Below, piece by piece: positions 49,401 through 60,735 of a stretch of 64,000 nucleotides of DNA. The stretch is taken from positions 12,482,501 to 12,546,500 of the forward strand of contig CM067528.1 in assembly GCA_034509925.1 (NCBI GenBank), in the 5' to 3' direction. The position numbers were made by a program, and so were the translations under genes. The DNA comes from Hirudinaria manillensis (taxonomy: Eukaryota > Annelida > Clitellata > Hirudinida > Hirudinidae). Within the stretch, counting starts at the first letter, position 1. Each line of letters begins with the position of its first letter. A model generated the notes under the pieces. The model made no database searches and had not been told where the DNA came from. It saw only the letters and a program-made list of their open reading frames with translations.

Positions 49401-50858
49401 TCATTTATTTACATGAATGAAGGAAGAGGCAGATGAGAAGTATTTCGAGTTGGCAGAAGATTCCCTGACCTGAGCAGCCTGGGGATTGACAATTTCAAGC
49501 CCCTGCAAAGGTGTGAAAGCAACACTCGAGGCAGTACCAGCAATCTGCTTCTTGACTGTGGTTGTTCCACCCCAGACTTGTTGCTTTTGAATCTTTTGCT
49601 GAAGGGTCTTTGAAATCCTGACCTTCGTTTTCGAATCGATGACGTGGGCTCTGACATTTCCGGACTTGTTCTTGCCCAAATTGCCGAGCGTGAGACCGAG
49701 ATCGTCCTGGTATGCGTCCTCCTCGATCTCTCCGAAGTTCATCCTGTTGGCAGCCTTCCTCATTTCTGTCATTCCCAACCTTTCCTTAAGCTTCCTCAAT
49801 CTCCTACCACCCCTCTTCTTCCTCGCCACATCGATGGGAGCAGGCAGGGCCTTGATCTGCTTGATTGGTGGAGGTTCTTGGAGCTTCTCCAACTTTTGAA
49901 TTATTTCCATCCTCAGGGATTGTCCGTGAGAACCGCTCTGATGGTCGTGGGAACAGTCTATTCGAGCAGCCAGAGCGCATTTGTTGGCAGCCAGATCTGC
50001 AATCTTCCTCCTCAACTCTGGCGGAGACGACTGCACGAGCTCGGAATAATAAATGAAACCGGTGTGGGGAAGAGTTGCCATGGTTGAAAATCCAGACATC
50101 GTCTTCTTTTGAGCTCCGATCAAGAGGATGTTACAGGAAGGTATTTTCCCAAGGTTTTCCAGTCCTCCTGCAGCCCCCATCAGTTTCGCAGCAGTTGATG
50201 CGCCAACAATGGCAGTTAAATTAGGAGCAACAAAAGACATTCTTTTTTCTACATATTCATAGATGTGAGTCCTGATTCTTTCTAAATCAATTGCCAACTC
50301 GCACGCCTCCACAATTCTCGACAAATCTGCTGGTACCAATTCCTCGCCTTGAGTTGTCGAAGCACTGACACTAACGACCATGATCGTTGCCGGTGACAAA
50401 ATTTCCTGCAAAATCCTGCTGCTCTTGGAACTTTCGATGTTGTTGCCAAGCTCTAACACCGTCTTCATGTAATCCAAAGGCTGTTGAACCAAAGATTCCA
50501 ATTCTGGAAATCGAATGTTGTATATGTCTCTAACAAATTTGTGCACCAGATGAATTTCATTATCAATGTCCATGGCAATGTTGTTTGCATCGACTATGAG
50601 TTTATATTCAGGATCAGCTTCAACCGTGCCTATAATTTCTCTTTTTGGTTGATTTGTGAATACATCAATTTGTTTCAGTAGATTTTGCAAAAGGTCGCTG
50701 TCTCTCAATTTGGCTATGCTGTAAACAGATTGGCTTTCTCCTGATAGAAGTGGAACATCTTTTACATCAGCAACTTCAGCCATATCGAATTCCTCGGACA
50801 TTTCAACATCTTGATCTGCTCCATCGAGATCAGCCAGTAATTCGTCGGCGAGAGACAT
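49401..50858 (-). CDS. PRPF31: U4/U6 snRNP protein PRPF31 (Prp31)
   Basis: Pre-mRNA splicing factor that binds 15.5K-bound U4 snRNA and tethers U5 to form the tri-snRNP in the nucleus. A single uninterrupted 485-residue frame begins MSLADELLADL, the family start, close to the usual length of about 499. A NOSIC/coiled-coil region (about 80-200) contains YKLIVDANNIAMDIDNEIH and ATIMVVSVSASTTQG. The Nop domain (about 200-320) includes MSFVAPNLTAIVGASTAAKL and the GLENLGKIPSCNILLIGAQKK segment. The Prp31 C-terminal domain has KKRGGRRLRKLKERLGMTE, RMNFGEIEEDAYQDDLG, ISKTLQQKIQKQ and SGTASSVAFTPLQGLEIVNP. No truncation or frameshift is visible. An AATAAA on the minus strand lies at 49339-49344, with another overlapping the stop. 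The gene has no coding intron, unlike the other long conserved genes here. Confidence 0.98.
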   Translation of the reverse strand: MSLADELLADLDGADQDVEMSEEFDMAEVADVKDVPLLSGESQSVYSIAKLRDSDLLQNLLKQIDVFTNQPKREIIGTVEADPEYKLIVDANNIAMDIDNEIHLVHKFVRDIYNIRFPELESLVQQPLDYMKTVLELGNNIESSKSSRILQEILSPATIMVVSVSASTTQGEELVPADLSRIVEACELAIDLERIRTHIYEYVEKRMSFVAPNLTAIVGASTAAKLMGAAGGLENLGKIPSCNILLIGAQKKTMSGFSTMATLPHTGFIYYSELVQSSPPELRRKIADLAANKCALAARIDCSHDHQSGSHGQSLRMEIIQKLEKLQEPPPIKQIKALPAPIDVARKKRGGRRLRKLKERLGMTEMRKAANRMNFGEIEEDAYQDDLGLTLGNLGKNKSGNVRAHVIDSKTKVRISKTLQQKIQKQQVWGGTTTVKKQIAGTASSVAFTPLQGLEIVNPQAAQVRESSANSKYFSSASSFIHVNK

Positions 50859-53800
50859 CGTTTAGTTCTTAATATTAGATTATTAATTTATTATGTAGTT
50901 GTTGCAATGAGCGATATTTATCAGATTTGTAAACAATGATATATACACGATACAATAAAAGATACCAAATATAATATCATAAACAAATTAATTAATTAAT
51001 TAATAATTAATTTATGAATAATAAAATTATTTTACTCCAAAAAATCAAAGCTTTCTAGCATTAATCTAAAGGCGAATTTTCCCTCAATAAATCAAAACAA
51101 TGCCAAACTTTCTCAGCGCTCCATGTGAACGTATTACGGACTCCGTAAATTATTTTATAACTTAAACCTAACTGAAATTAGTAGCCAGTTGCTCTTAAAA
51201 GAAGGAAAGTATCATCCTTTCCGGGGATGTCATTTCAACTTTTTTTTTCAAGAAGCCAAACCGACGCTCGCGTGATCTTGAGATTAGAGACTTACACGGG
51301 TAAGTCTCATTCTATTATTAAAATGCAAAAATGCCATTGCATCTATTGTTTCTGGAGCTAAATTGGTTCTCCGTTCACTGTAGATGTAAAATTGATGATT
51401 GCCAAGAAATTGCTTGTATATTTCTGTGCAAATGCACCCACAATTCCCTAAATTGAACTTTATAAAATAATAAAAATAACAATTAATTCTTTTTCTAAGT
51501 TATTTAATTGGTCGCAGACCCAAAGTTTAACAAATAACGGTCTTAACGCGTTCCAAGTTCGGATGGATGAGAGTCTTTTCAGTGCAAGAGTCGCTGCTAC
51601 ACTGACACGAAGGGAGCTGGCAAATTTATATAATTTTACCCTCGAACAATGCCACCTAAACAACAGAAAAGATTTATTTCCCTCATAAAATTGCGTAATT
51701 GAAAATTTTCATTTGCCATAATTTCTTATAGAATAGCCTAAGGAGTTGCGCTGATGGTGTTTATAGTTGGACGAAGACATAAATTTATAGCACGGAAGAG
51801 ATCCCAAATGTTAAACCACAACCACCACCACGAGATCACGCAAACTCCGAATGGCTCTGAAAAAAAACCCAATTAATTTAATCTCAAAGATCTCAAAGAA
51901 ACAAAACGATAAATATTGATCGAATTACCATAAATAAAATATAAATAAATAGATAGAAATAGAATTTAAGACAAGACATGTTTAAAAAGCATACAAATCT
52001 TATCTGGGAACGCATAAAAGGAGCAAAAGCATACGCTTGGTAGTTTATGATAGATCTGCTATCGGTCGTTAGGTTAGGCGGAGGATTAATTTCTGCCTTA
52101 TCTCGACATTCCATCCGAATGAATGCTTTGTAATATTATTTAATAAAAAAGTCATAATTAACGTAATTAATAATATTTACGCTGTAAATTTGTAAGTAAT
52201 TGGACGTCTAATTCAGGTATTTACTGATTTTGTTCTGAAAATGGACGCTTTGGACGGAACAGGGCAAAGATGATGGTGAAGGATAAGATGAAGCTTCCAG
52301 ATTGATTTATATTGACTCAATGTGCATGGAATAAATGTTGAATAATTTTCTTAATTTTTATTATTCTTTACCTATTGATATTCTGATATTCAGTTAATAC
52401 ACCAAGTACTCAGTCAAGTGATTTTGGCATAAGTTTAGAAAGAGCAGTTTTAATGGCAAGAGGCGGAAATGTGACACCACTTCTACATGTCCTACGACTT
52501 AAGTCATGACACAGATGACTACTACGACGATGACGATGACGAGGACGAGATTCATGCGAAGTAGAAGATGGCAGAATCTCGTCTAAGCTGCCTGAGTGGG
52601 ACTTAATTAGTTTTGGCTCGAATTACTCCACTTGTACAATAATGACCTATTAAGAATTTAATCGGTTTACAACATTGGGGAAGAAATTAATATTGAAATA
52701 ATTCGCTAAATTAATAAAAAAATGATTGTACGGATGCATTGCGTGCGGGCACTTACATGCTTATAACATCTTCGAAACCAACAAAGAACAACAACATTCA
52801 ATTCTAGGTGATTGTCGGTACTCTGTGATTTGTTCGATTGACATTAAATCGATATAAATAAATAAATAAATAAATAAATATAAATATAAAAAAAAATAAA
52901 GATAATAATCTTCATCGTTATTGGAATTGGTATTTTGAAGTAACGAGAAGTTTCCAGATACCAAAGTTTGGCAAATGTCGTCAGTATTCATGCCGTGAAA
53001 ACGATTAAACTTTGTTTTGCTTTTTTTAACGATTACGATTATAGCTCTTGAACATTGTCGGAGAAACTGTCGCTAAGAACTTCGTTGGAATGTCTAGAAT
53101 AATGGTTATGTGATATATAATAACGACCTAATTATAATAACCCATTGATTATTAATTACGTAACGTCATTCGAATAATTGTATAACGGCTTAAAGGTGAG
53201 ATAAAATTACCTTAACTGAATGTTTATGTAACAATAATATTAAAAAGATTATAATAATAATAATAATAATAATAATAAATTAATTAATTGGATTTGGTTG
53301 TGGAGGCATGACCATCATTTGCGGCATGACCCTTACAATTTGTCAAGCGTTATAAAATGCAACCAAGGTGTCTTCTTGAAAGTGATTGCGTAAAGGAATT
53401 GCTTTTGATTGTGCCCTTGTGATGATGTGCTACGCTTCTAATTCAATGTACCGCAAAAGTATTGCATAATACTTAGGCTAGGTGGCGTTAAAATCAACGT
53501 GGGATGCTGTGAAATTATGAAATAAATATTACGAAATATTAAAATGATTTCTTTAAAAAGTTATGAAATGTTTTTATTGTACCGTGAATAGATTATTAAG
53601 GCCATCTAATGTGAACATTTTGAAATGATTTTATAATAATATATTTTAAATAATAATATTACAAGTGAGAATATTTCATTGTCATAGAGTATTTATAGAC
53701 ATATTCTTAGGATTGTAGGATAATTGTTTTTTAATGGAACACAAAAATATTAAAAAAGATTGAGTGAATTGTTATTTAATAATAATAATAGTTAATTTAT

Positions 53801-54195
53801 ATAGCGCCGTATACGTAGCGTCGGAGGATTTCTTCATAAGTTGAATGGTGAAAATGACATATTTAATATATATTTTATTCAATAATATAATATTTATTCA
53901 ATATTAATTATTTATAAAATCTTTTTATCAGGACATTTAATGTCGTTTTTATAAAATAGAAATCTCAAGAGAAGGGAAAATTTGAGTTCAATCAGTGAAG
54001 CGAGAATTAGTTTTTATCACCTGCCATTCAGAAGTCCGTCGCACTGGAACTGATTGTTTCAAGTGTCGGACAAAATAAACAAAATAAAGAAACAACTTAA
54101 AAAAAAAATAAAATCAAATATTTTTTGTTTATTCGTAAAAAAAATGATTGTAAATTAATTGAGCAAACGGATTAAAGGCGGAACTTCTCAGGATT
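50859..54195. other. Divergent intergenic region between PRPF31 and the LRR gene
   Basis: About 3.3 kb without a recognisable gene. It contains a short ATAAATAA run near 52853-52880, an AATAAT run near 53250-53280 and the second copy of the short dispersed repeat at 53790-53830. Confidence 0.5.
53785..53832 (-). repeat. Short dispersed repeat (retroposon 3'-end-like), copy 2
   Basis: On the minus strand: atcctccgacgctacgtata followed by cggcgctatataaatta and then an ATT triplet run. It matches copy 1 at 774-812 over about 33 bases with few differences. A shorter related end (gagcgctatataaatgca) is at 5414-5431. Confidence 0.6.
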
Positions 54196-56487
54196 ATGTT
54201 CATCTTAGCTGTAAACTGGATTGCCGTTGCAATATATTCAACGTTGGAGGCATCACCATCACTGTCATCACTACCACCACCATCACCATCATCATCACCG
54301 CCCTCATCTTCCTCCTCATCGTCATCATCTTCTCCATCTTGTTCATGCACCGTCGACATTTCTCCTCCCGGTAATGGAAACTCTCCTCCATATGTTACTG
54401 ACCACCTGGTCGGCACACACCGCTACAAGATAAACTGCACTGGCCGCTCGAGTGCGTCAAACATCGGCGACTTGTGTCCGTTGAGGAAAGACATTGAATC
54501 GCTTCACCTGATCAATGTCAAATTGATTTCCAGGACCTTCTCGACAATCGTCAACAGACTGGAAGTAACGAGGCTCAGGTTGACCGAATCCACTATGGAG
54601 ATTTCCAACGATTCGTTTGTCTTTCCGATGGAAAATGTCGCCGTCCTCGATATGAGTTCCAGTGGAATTTACTCACTCGAAGGATTCCAAACGCTGTTTG
54701 AAAGCGTTGGCAGACGCTTGGATCTTCTCGACTTGTCAGCAAATGGTTTGTCCAGCATTGATGGTTGCTTCGATGACTTGGTGAACCTCTCCAGGTTCTA
54801 TCTCAGGCACAATTGGATTGATTCCATAAACGAGACGACTTTCAGAAAGTTAATTAATCTACGCCATTTATATTTGGACAACAATAAAATCGTCCGAGTG
54901 CATAGGAATTCTTTTCAAACTCTTCGGAAGTTGAGTTACTTGGTCCTGGCAGGTAATCCCCTGCACCAGTTTAGCGAGGTGTTGTTTCCAAGGTTCCTCT
55001 CCTTCATTGATCTTTCAGAGTGTCTCCTCTCGCATCTCCCTCTGCAGATACTTTCGTCTGTCAGGTATCTGCAGTTGAAAAACAACAAGCTGAAGTATCT
55101 CGATGATATGCAGCGTGCAACTTCTGATCTCATTATATTAGTTCTCGACAACAATTCCATTGCAGGTTCGAGCGATAATTTCTTTTCCAAACTGCACAGT
55201 CTTCGCCAAGTCTGGTTGAACAACAACAATCTGATCAATCTTCCCTCTAATCTTCCAGTTCAACTGCAGAAATTGTTCTTGGATGGGAATTCCATTTCAT
55301 CGCTTTCTGGAGACAGTTTTCCAAGCGGTGCGGAGTTGCGAACGCTTTCATTGGCAGGCAACCAAATCCAAAGTTTGGAAGAGAATGTCTTTACTCGATT
55401 AAACAAATTGGAATATCTCGACCTAAGCTCGAACAAAATCCTGATTATAAACAAATCGTTTTTCATCGACTTAGAAAGTCTCGGAACTTTGCATTTGTCC
55501 AACAATCCAATTCAAGTGTTGGACTCTGGAATATTCGACAAGTTGAAGAATTTGAAGGCTTTGACAATCTCCAATGTGGCTCCAAATCAAAAAATTCTGG
55601 AAGTGAAATTGTTCGAAAACTTGTTAAACTTAGAAGTATTGGACCTTGAAGGAAGTCCATCCTTGATTCTGAACCTTTTGAGGAGCGACATGTTTTCGAG
55701 CGAACGAAAACTTCTGCAGGTTTTAAACATCGCCAGTTCTGAATTAACTTCTTTCAGCGCAAATGATTTGCTGAAATTTAAGAACATTGAAAGCGTGAAG
55801 GTTTCCAGCAATTCTTGGGTTTGCAACTCGTCAATAATTCACTTTAAACTTTGGCTTTTGGCGCAACAAAATAGGTTTGCGTCGATCAACAGAAACATCA
55901 ACAAATGTTCATCTCCAGGAAGATTAAAAGATAAGTTGATTATTTTGCTGAAAAATTCAGAAGTGAAGTCTGAAAGCGATGAGGAATGCACCTCTTCGAC
56001 CTTTCCAAACGATCAAACAAACTCTGAATTTCTCAGCCGTGACCATCTTTCGTCCAGGAAAGCATCGTGTTTAGAAACTGAAAGTGAAGTTCCGACGATG
56101 AACAAAAATGGAAATATCGAAACTAAAAACAAAAATAGAAGCACAAAAAAACCAGCCGAATTTGCAGGGGACCTCTTCACGAAGGGTAACGACCTCAATT
56201 CGACTCAAGGCCACGAAGCAAGGTCGATTTCGGTCAACAACATTCTTGCTGCACTAATTTCAACGACAATCATTCTATCCGTTCTCGTGGCTTTGGTTCT
56301 CGGTCTGCAAATGATGCTCAACAGACGATCCAAGAAATATGCGAGAGAGAATTCTTTCCACGACACAACTTTGTTGTCGGTCAGTTTAACGAGGAACCAA
56401 AACTTCGGCACTGCTTCTTATTGGGAGACCCGGTGCAATTCGCCATCTTTGAGTTCTTTGAAGAAGTACAAATGGGACGATTTATAA
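54196..56487 (+). CDS. Leucine-rich-repeat single-pass membrane protein
   Basis: Single-exon frame of 763 residues. The N-terminus MFILAVNWIAVAIYSTLEA is a plausible signal peptide. A Ser/Pro tract (about 20-52) encoded by an imperfect CAT/CAC repeat and a short Cys-containing cap follow. From about residue 115 to 560 there are roughly 15 leucine-rich repeats, for example LDLLDLSANGLSSIDG, LRHLYLDNNKIVRVHRNSF and LEYLDLSSNKILIINKSFF. A C-terminal cap (SSNSWVCNSSIIHFKLWLL, then a later CSSP) precedes a polar linker, a hydrophobic segment at about 684-706 and a cytoplasmic tail of about 54 residues ending KWDDL. No Ig, FN3 or TIR domain is present, so it is not a typical LRIG, AMIGO or Toll receptor; an adhesion or recognition role is inference. 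Many N-x-S/T sequons are visible. The start is supported by the hydrophobic N-terminus, but the repeat that follows is open in all three frames, so a later start is possible. Confidence 0.82.
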   Translation: MFILAVNWIAVAIYSTLEASPSLSSLPPPSPSSSPPSSSSSSSSSSPSCSCTVDISPPGNGNSPPYVTDHLVGTHRYKINCTGRSSASNIGDLCPLRKDIESLHLINVKLISRTFSTIVNRLEVTRLRLTESTMEISNDSFVFPMENVAVLDMSSSGIYSLEGFQTLFESVGRRLDLLDLSANGLSSIDGCFDDLVNLSRFYLRHNWIDSINETTFRKLINLRHLYLDNNKIVRVHRNSFQTLRKLSYLVLAGNPLHQFSEVLFPRFLSFIDLSECLLSHLPLQILSSVRYLQLKNNKLKYLDDMQRATSDLIILVLDNNSIAGSSDNFFSKLHSLRQVWLNNNNLINLPSNLPVQLQKLFLDGNSISSLSGDSFPSGAELRTLSLAGNQIQSLEENVFTRLNKLEYLDLSSNKILIINKSFFIDLESLGTLHLSNNPIQVLDSGIFDKLKNLKALTISNVAPNQKILEVKLFENLLNLEVLDLEGSPSLILNLLRSDMFSSERKLLQVLNIASSELTSFSANDLLKFKNIESVKVSSNSWVCNSSIIHFKLWLLAQQNRFASINRNINKCSSPGRLKDKLIILLKNSEVKSESDEECTSSTFPNDQTNSEFLSRDHLSSRKASCLETESEVPTMNKNGNIETKNKNRSTKKPAEFAGDLFTKGNDLNSTQGHEARSISVNNILAALISTTIILSVLVALVLGLQMMLNRRSKKYARENSFHDTTLLSVSLTRNQNFGTASYWETRCNSPSLSSLKKYKWDDL

Positions 56488-56595
56488 AGAAGCAAACTTC
56501 TAATGCTTATTTTGTCCTTTTCATATCGGAGTGCTTTTAAAAGCATTAACTACAAATTTTGCAAGATATAATTGGAACACATACTTAACATACAC

Positions 56596-56597
<2 letters not shown>

Positions 56598-56628
<31 letters not shown>

Positions 56629-56674
56629 TGTATGTATGTATGTATGTATGTATGTATGTATGTATGTATGTATG
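56598..56674. repeat. (TATG)n microsatellite in the LRR gene 3' region
   Basis: About 19 perfect ATGT/TATG tetranucleotides roughly 110 bp after the LRR stop codon. Confidence 0.95.
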
Positions 56675-57019
56675 ATGGATAGAAGCTGACAGGATGGATA
56701 ATTGAATAACTTCCTGTTTGTCGTTCTCAGCACGTCATCACCAACAAAAACAACACAAAATGACATCAGGACAAACTCAAAACGCCTGCCAAATCAGACC
56801 AATTGATGATAATTTGTTGAAAAATAGTTCATGTTGAAATGAAAAGCATAATGGAAACGTATTGAAAACTTATAGTAAATCCATCCAATGAATGTCTTTT
56901 AACGTAGAGGCAGTTTATTAACAATTGTAACGAACAATTAGTTCCTTCATCTTTCAACGCTGTGTTTTAATATTTATGTTAACGAAATAATATAAAGATT
57001 ATTAATTCACGATAAACAA

Positions 57020-57628
57020 TTAATTATTAGACGTCGTCATCGGTGGGTAATTGACCATCGGATTTTGGGCAATCATGTTCATGCCGTGCGGCATCATGGG
57101 TGCCTGTTTACCGTGGTATCTGGCATTCATGTCGCTGATGGCCAACTTGTATTGGTCAGTGGCTTTTTCAACTTCCAGACATTCGCTCTTCAGGCTTGCC
57201 AACTTTTCCTCGAGAGATTTGAGGATCTTTTCGTTACCTTCTTCTTTTTTACGTCTCATCTCTCGAGACTTTTTGGCAGCGTCGTTGTTCTTGCAGCGCT
57301 TGGCTCTGTACTTTTCGTCCTTTTCGTCGTCTGGTATCGACCTCTTCGGCTTTCTCTGCGTCAATGGAGGTGTGGCACTACTCTCGGATTTCAACGACGA
57401 ATTCTGTTCGGGAATGATGGGTATCGGGCCGAGGTCGAGCTGCATTGGAGGCTGTAAACCGGGAGGAGGAAACATTTCGTGCATCGGCAGCGAATGCATC
57501 GGCGTTGAAAAGGGGGGAAGGTGTGGTCCACCCATCCTACCGCCCTGGAAATGCGACCCGAAGTGCGGGGGGTAGTAGCCGAGAGGGGTTGGAAACATCA
57601 TCGAGTATGGCGGATAATTCAGGTATTT
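57020..57628 (-). CDS. bZIP transcription factor, PAR/CES-2-like basic region
   Basis: Nuclear DNA-binding protein; the visible coding exon encodes 193 residues from the ATG at 57601. It probably extends upstream to an acceptor before 57628 (in-frame KYLNYPPYS, preceded by gcctcag). The N-terminal half is Pro-, Met- and Gly-rich (PTPLGYYPPHFG, SLPMHEMFPPPG), as in many activators. The conserved block is RSIPDDEKDEKYRAKRCKNN then DAAKKSREMRRKKEE; PDDEKDEKY matches the extended basic region of PAR bZIPs (HLF, TEF, DBP), and NNDAAKKSR fits the bZIP N-x2-A-x2-S-R DNA contact. A leucine zipper follows (ILKSLEEKLASLKSECLEVE). The C-terminus is short and Met/Pro-rich. The upstream exon was not found, so the N-terminus is unresolved. 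It could be HLF-, CES-2- or Pdp1-like; no PAR activation domain is visible here. Confidence 0.85.
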   Translation of the reverse strand, partial: KYLNYPPYSMMFPTPLGYYPPHFGSHFQGGRMGGPHLPPFSTPMHSLPMHEMFPPPGLQPPMQLDLGPIPIIPEQNSSLKSESSATPPLTQRKPKRSIPDDEKDEKYRAKRCKNNDAAKKSREMRRKKEEGNEKILKSLEEKLASLKSECLEVEKATDQYKLAISDMNARYHGKQAPMMPHGMNMIAQNPMVNYPPMTTSNN

Positions 57629-59855
57629 CTGAGGCTGTTCATTTATTAGTTGGTCGTTACCTGAAGATATCGAAAGTAAATGATTTACTTATTGTTTCTT
57701 AATCATCTAATCGCTATATACATGAAATCCCCTAGTTAGAAATAGCAACCTTGGATTTTATCAACTTTGGAGTGTCATTTCTTGGAGCTCAATTGGTTGT
57801 TGTTAACCGCTAATTACGCAGACGATTATCAAATTGATTGATTGGCGATTGATTGGGTAATGCTTTCATATGTTGCTCTGATTACGTATTGCGCAATTCC
57901 AGATGATAAATTCAAATTTTCCTCATTTGAATAGGCACCAAAGAGACGTTTCAATTGTTTATATTTGCTCTTACGCAATTATTTCTAATTTGTTTTGGTA
58001 AAATCAGTAAAATAACACAATTTATAAATAAGCCAAGATAATATGGGGTACATTGCTGCGTTTTCACTAGAAGAATCAATATTATTGTTAGACCCATTTA
58101 GTCGTAAATGTTTAAATTACAAAAAATATTAAAGAAGCAAATCAAGTTCAACGTAGTGACATTTAATGATAATAATTATCATATATTCTCAACTAAACTC
58201 GGTAGAATAAGTGAAATCATGCAATTGAAAAGTTACCTTTTTGGTCCATAATCTTGGTTAATCTCTTATTGAAACTATGTACAATTTGTAAATAATAAGC
58301 ATGTAATCAGTTACGCTAAGAAACAGAATTACAACATACCACGGTCGGTGTGGTAAAAGATTTAAATCAAATACATTGATTTTTAAAAATTTCTAATTTA
58401 ATTGACCATTCATTTTTCGGCAAGCAATATAAAAAAAATATTTTAAATAAAAACCTTTTTAAGCAATGGTTTTCTGTCCAATTTAATTTCATTTTGAATA
58501 AAAATCAGCAAAAAGTATGGGAGTTCAAATGCCTACCCCTTCAGGACATTACTTTATTAGTAATCCTTAATAAGAAATTGGTCTCGTCTTAATGTAACAT
58601 AACTTAAGGCAATTGAGGCAACATCTAATAGATTAATCTAAAATCGGAGGTGTAATATTTTACATAGAATCATCCTACTTGTCTGAATCTGGAATCTAAT
58701 ACCTCCCTAAATATGTACGATTAAAAAAAGTATCCTGGAATGGTACAAATCCAATTCAACTGGTAAAGATTACGTTAAATTGGTTACATGAATAGTTGTT
58801 ATTTGTTTGCTGGAGAGTAGTTAACGTAACAATGTTTATCAACTAACTATTAAGAATTAATAAGTCACTCTAATGAGTTGGTCTATTGCGCGTCTATTAT
58901 GCATCGATTGTAATGTCAGATTCGGCCATTACAGCAGCTTTGAGAAATCTTACGTCCACCATGAGAGGATATTTAAAAAAAAACTTGAAAAGCGTTAATC
59001 TAGTTAATAAATAAAATTATGCGGCATTCGGAGATTTGTTTACATAACAACCTCTCACCGGAACATATTAGAAAGTCGACTGTTACTCGTAAAATCATCG
59101 GTTGTGTCAACATTTATGAGTGGTAAATATTGATTTGCTCGTGAGTTTCGTACGGTTCTGCCATCTACATTTCGATTTCAATAAACGTTTGAGCACTGGT
59201 ACATGGTATGGACAACTTTGCGGCCTTTGGTCATCATGACTTAAACCGACCCATCGCCATGGTCCGACGATGATTCCAACAACTGATAATTAATGAGTCT
59301 CTCAGTTGGAAGATCTAACACAAAGGGAATGTGACGAGGCTTACGTAGCAGTAAAAAAAACACAAAAATAAGTCGAGTGACTACATTTGATTCGAATTTG
59401 TATCAACTTTTATTACAAAAAAAGAACATTTATCAAAGAGATACAAAAAAAGGAATCAGCCAAACCGATGTCCAAATGTGAGGTCAATTCAGAAAAATGT
59501 TGAAGTGCCAAAAACGTTTATAAAATGAAATCAATGATTTGAGCACTAATCTAAAGTTTTTTATTTTAAAAAAATCTGAAAACAACGGGATGTGAAGCAA
59601 AAAAAGGTCTTTGAGAAATTAAATTTCAGAGCACTTTGGTTTCCTGTAAAATTTAAACATTGTAAATGTACATCTTGTTTATCTAAAGAAAACATTAAGA
59701 CAAAGTGAAGGGTAAAAGGTAGTGCTTTATAATAACTTTAAAGGCATTATTAGCCGCTAGAGATACTAAATGCGAAGCAAGTAATTTTGTTATTGTAACT
59801 AATAGTTAATGTACACAGAGTTACAGAGAAAGAAAATGCATTCAAACGAGGAAAC
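57629..59855. other. Region between the bZIP exon and the KIF23 stop, no gene recognised
   Basis: About 2.2 kb of AT-rich unique sequence. An upstream bZIP exon may lie here on the minus strand, but I could not identify one by sequence. Confidence 0.45.
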
Positions 59856-60701
59856 CTACTTGGCATGACCCTCGAGGGCAACATGGCACCTTGTTTCCAC
59901 ATCCGTCCAACTGTCCTCGAGATCGTCTCTGCTCGAAGATGATCTTCTCTTCCTGTTTTAGTGGAGTTTTGATGAATAAATTAAAAACTCCAATGAACAG
60001 AAATTAAATTCCATATTCAATGCTACTTATTGAGCCATGTTTAACGATCTCATTCAATATAAAGTGACAGATTATAGGCAAATAAGAGAAGAATCACAAC
60101 ATAATAACACTTATATATACATATTGTGCCATATGTAGTCATATGGCTTGAATTACTTAAATGTAATTCACAAGATATATTGACAATTGAAATAAATCTG
60201 AAAAAAAACAACAAAGAAATAAATTGCCTCGCAGCTCCCGGCGACTTTTGCTTGACAACTTCAACGTCCGTGAATATCACCGAAGCTCCGCCTCCTGCAG
60301 ACGGCACAATGTTGCCCTGAAATTTTAATTTCGATGTATTTTGCGTTGAATAGATCAAAAATAGGACAATAATGAATGTGATTATAATCACATCTGTTAA
60401 CTAATTATTATTATTATTATTATCTCTTCATTCATTTACAATCATTCTCTCTTTATTATACAAGACCTAATATTATGGAAAAGTTATGCAATGGATTGTC
60501 AAACTTGAGAATGGACCAGCATTGCACAACAAAGCACAGATTTATTTATCGATTATCTCATGATTATATAAAAATTAAACATAATTGGTCAACTATTATT
60601 TGACTAACATTTAACGAGGTCACATGACATGGTGATTACATCAAACAAATTATTACTGCAACATGACTAACAACACTATTACTATACTATCATCGTCATC
60701 G

Positions 60702-60735
<34 letters not shown>

